NCBI GenBank assembly: GCA_025350445.1
Contig: JANXXV010000559.1
Coordinates: 1 to 5,542, forward strand
Origin: Bryobacteraceae bacterium
Lineage (GTDB): Bacteria; Acidobacteriota; Terriglobia; Bryobacterales; Bryobacteraceae
DNA length: 5,542 nucleotides
Direction of reading: 5' to 3'
Below are positions 4,979 through 5,542 of this stretch, one piece after another. The position numbers and the translations under genes were made by a program. The stretch's first letter is position 1. Every line of letters begins with the position of its first letter. The notes under the pieces were generated by a model. It did no database searches, was not told the DNA's origin, and worked only from the letters and a program-made list of their open reading frames with translations.

Positions 4979-5542
4979 ATGCGTACTGTAGACCTAGTTC
5001 ACCGCAAACGAGACGGCGAAGAGTTAAGCGCCGAAGAAATCGCATTCCTAATCGATGGATACACGCGCGGGGAAATTCCAGACTATCAAATGTCGGCGTT
5101 TTTGATGGCTGTTTTCTTCTCGGGAATGTCGGACCGCGAAGTCAGTTCGCTCACTGAATCGATGATGCGCTCGGGCGAAGTGCTCGATCTGTCTTCGATC
5201 CCGGGAATGAAGGTGGATAAACACTCCACCGGTGGCGTGGGCGATAAGACCAGCCTGATTGCGGCGCCTTTAGCCGCCGCGGCCGGCGTGGTGGTTCCCA
5301 TGATTTCCGGCCGTGCGCTCGGTCATACCGGCGGCACATTGGACAAGCTGGAATCCATTCCGGGTTTCCGTACGAATCTCAGCATTGAAGAGTTTATCGC
5401 GCAGTTGCGTCAGCATAAGCTGGCGTTTGTTGGCCAGTCTCCGGAATTGGTTCCGGCCGACGGAAAACTCTATTCGCTGCGCGATGCCACGGCAACCGTT
5501 GAATCGATCCCGCTGATCGCTTCTTCCATCATGTCGAAAAAG
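4979..5542 (+). CDS. deoA: Thymidine/pyrimidine-nucleoside phosphorylase, N-terminal 188 residues, cut by the window edge
   Basis: Cleaves thymidine (and in some members uridine) with phosphate to the free base and (deoxy)ribose 1-phosphate, in nucleoside salvage. The start [13 protein letters not shown] and the alpha domain (1-65) match the family. The phosphate site is [15 protein letters not shown] (78-92; Lys81, Ser83), and the family signature [16 protein letters not shown] is at 110-125 with Thr120. The base-binding residues Arg168 (LRDATATV), Ser183 and Lys187 (SSIMSKK) are all present; the window ends one residue later. The full protein should be about 430 residues. Residue 108 is Met, as in E. 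coli thymidine phosphorylase (VPMISGR), where the Bacillus enzymes that also use uridine have Lys, so thymidine preference is my guess. The frame is open to the edge. The ATG has only a weak AAG-type ribosome binding site. It is separated from suhB by 127 bases and is probably its own transcription unit. Confidence 0.94.
   Translation, partial: MRTVDLVHRKRDGEELSAEEIAFLIDGYTRGEIPDYQMSAFLMAVFFSGMSDREVSSLTESMMRSGEVLDLSSIPGMKVDKHSTGGVGDKTSLIAAPLAAAAGVVVPMISGRALGHTGGTLDKLESIPGFRTNLSIEEFIAQLRQHKLAFVGQSPELVPADGKLYSLRDATATVESIPLIASSIMSKK

Noticed and set aside
4975..4980. TATAAT just before the phosphorylase start
   Set aside because: It overlaps the ATG (4979-4981), so transcription from it would start inside the coding region.

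Overview
The window looks like chromosomal DNA from an acidobacterium, probably of the Solibacter/Bryobacter type. The main reason is the secreted von Willebrand factor A protein at 2868-3785, which has the layout of the 'VWFA-related Acidobacterial domain' family. The divergent Hfq-like protein and the moderately GC-rich codon use fit this. The assignment is inference, since no database search was possible.

Layout. (1) Positions 1-756, minus strand: most of a DAHP synthase gene (first step of the shikimate pathway), cut by the window edge. (2) Positions 757-964, minus strand: its control region. It reads as a complete ribosome-mediated transcription attenuator: an extended -10 promoter, a 17-residue leader peptide with the run Phe-Trp-Tyr-Phe, a hairpin over those codons, a candidate antiterminator and a strong intrinsic terminator, followed by the aroF start. 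(3) Positions 965-1714: about 750 bases with no recognisable gene, holding two adjacent inverted repeats and a doubtful broken reading frame. (4) Positions 1715-2116, minus strand: a YbgC-like hotdog thioesterase with a consensus -10 box almost touching its start codon. (5) Positions 2176-4851, plus strand: a tight four-gene cluster made of a fused MoaD-MoaE molybdopterin synthase, the secreted vWA protein, an Hfq-like Sm protein and an inositol monophosphatase (SuhB type). The genes overlap by 28 bases, overlap by 1 base, or are spaced by 8 bases. (6) Positions 4979-5542, plus strand: the first 188 codons of a thymidine/pyrimidine nucleoside phosphorylase.

How the parts work together. The DAHP synthase and its leader form one regulatory unit: low charged tRNA for Phe, Trp or Tyr should stall the leader ribosome and let transcription continue into the gene for the committed step to all three amino acids. 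The plus-strand cluster mixes cofactor synthesis, a surface or periplasmic protein, an RNA chaperone and a phosphatase. The packing implies co-transcription, but the sequence does not show a shared pathway. The most notable item is the aromatic amino acid attenuator.
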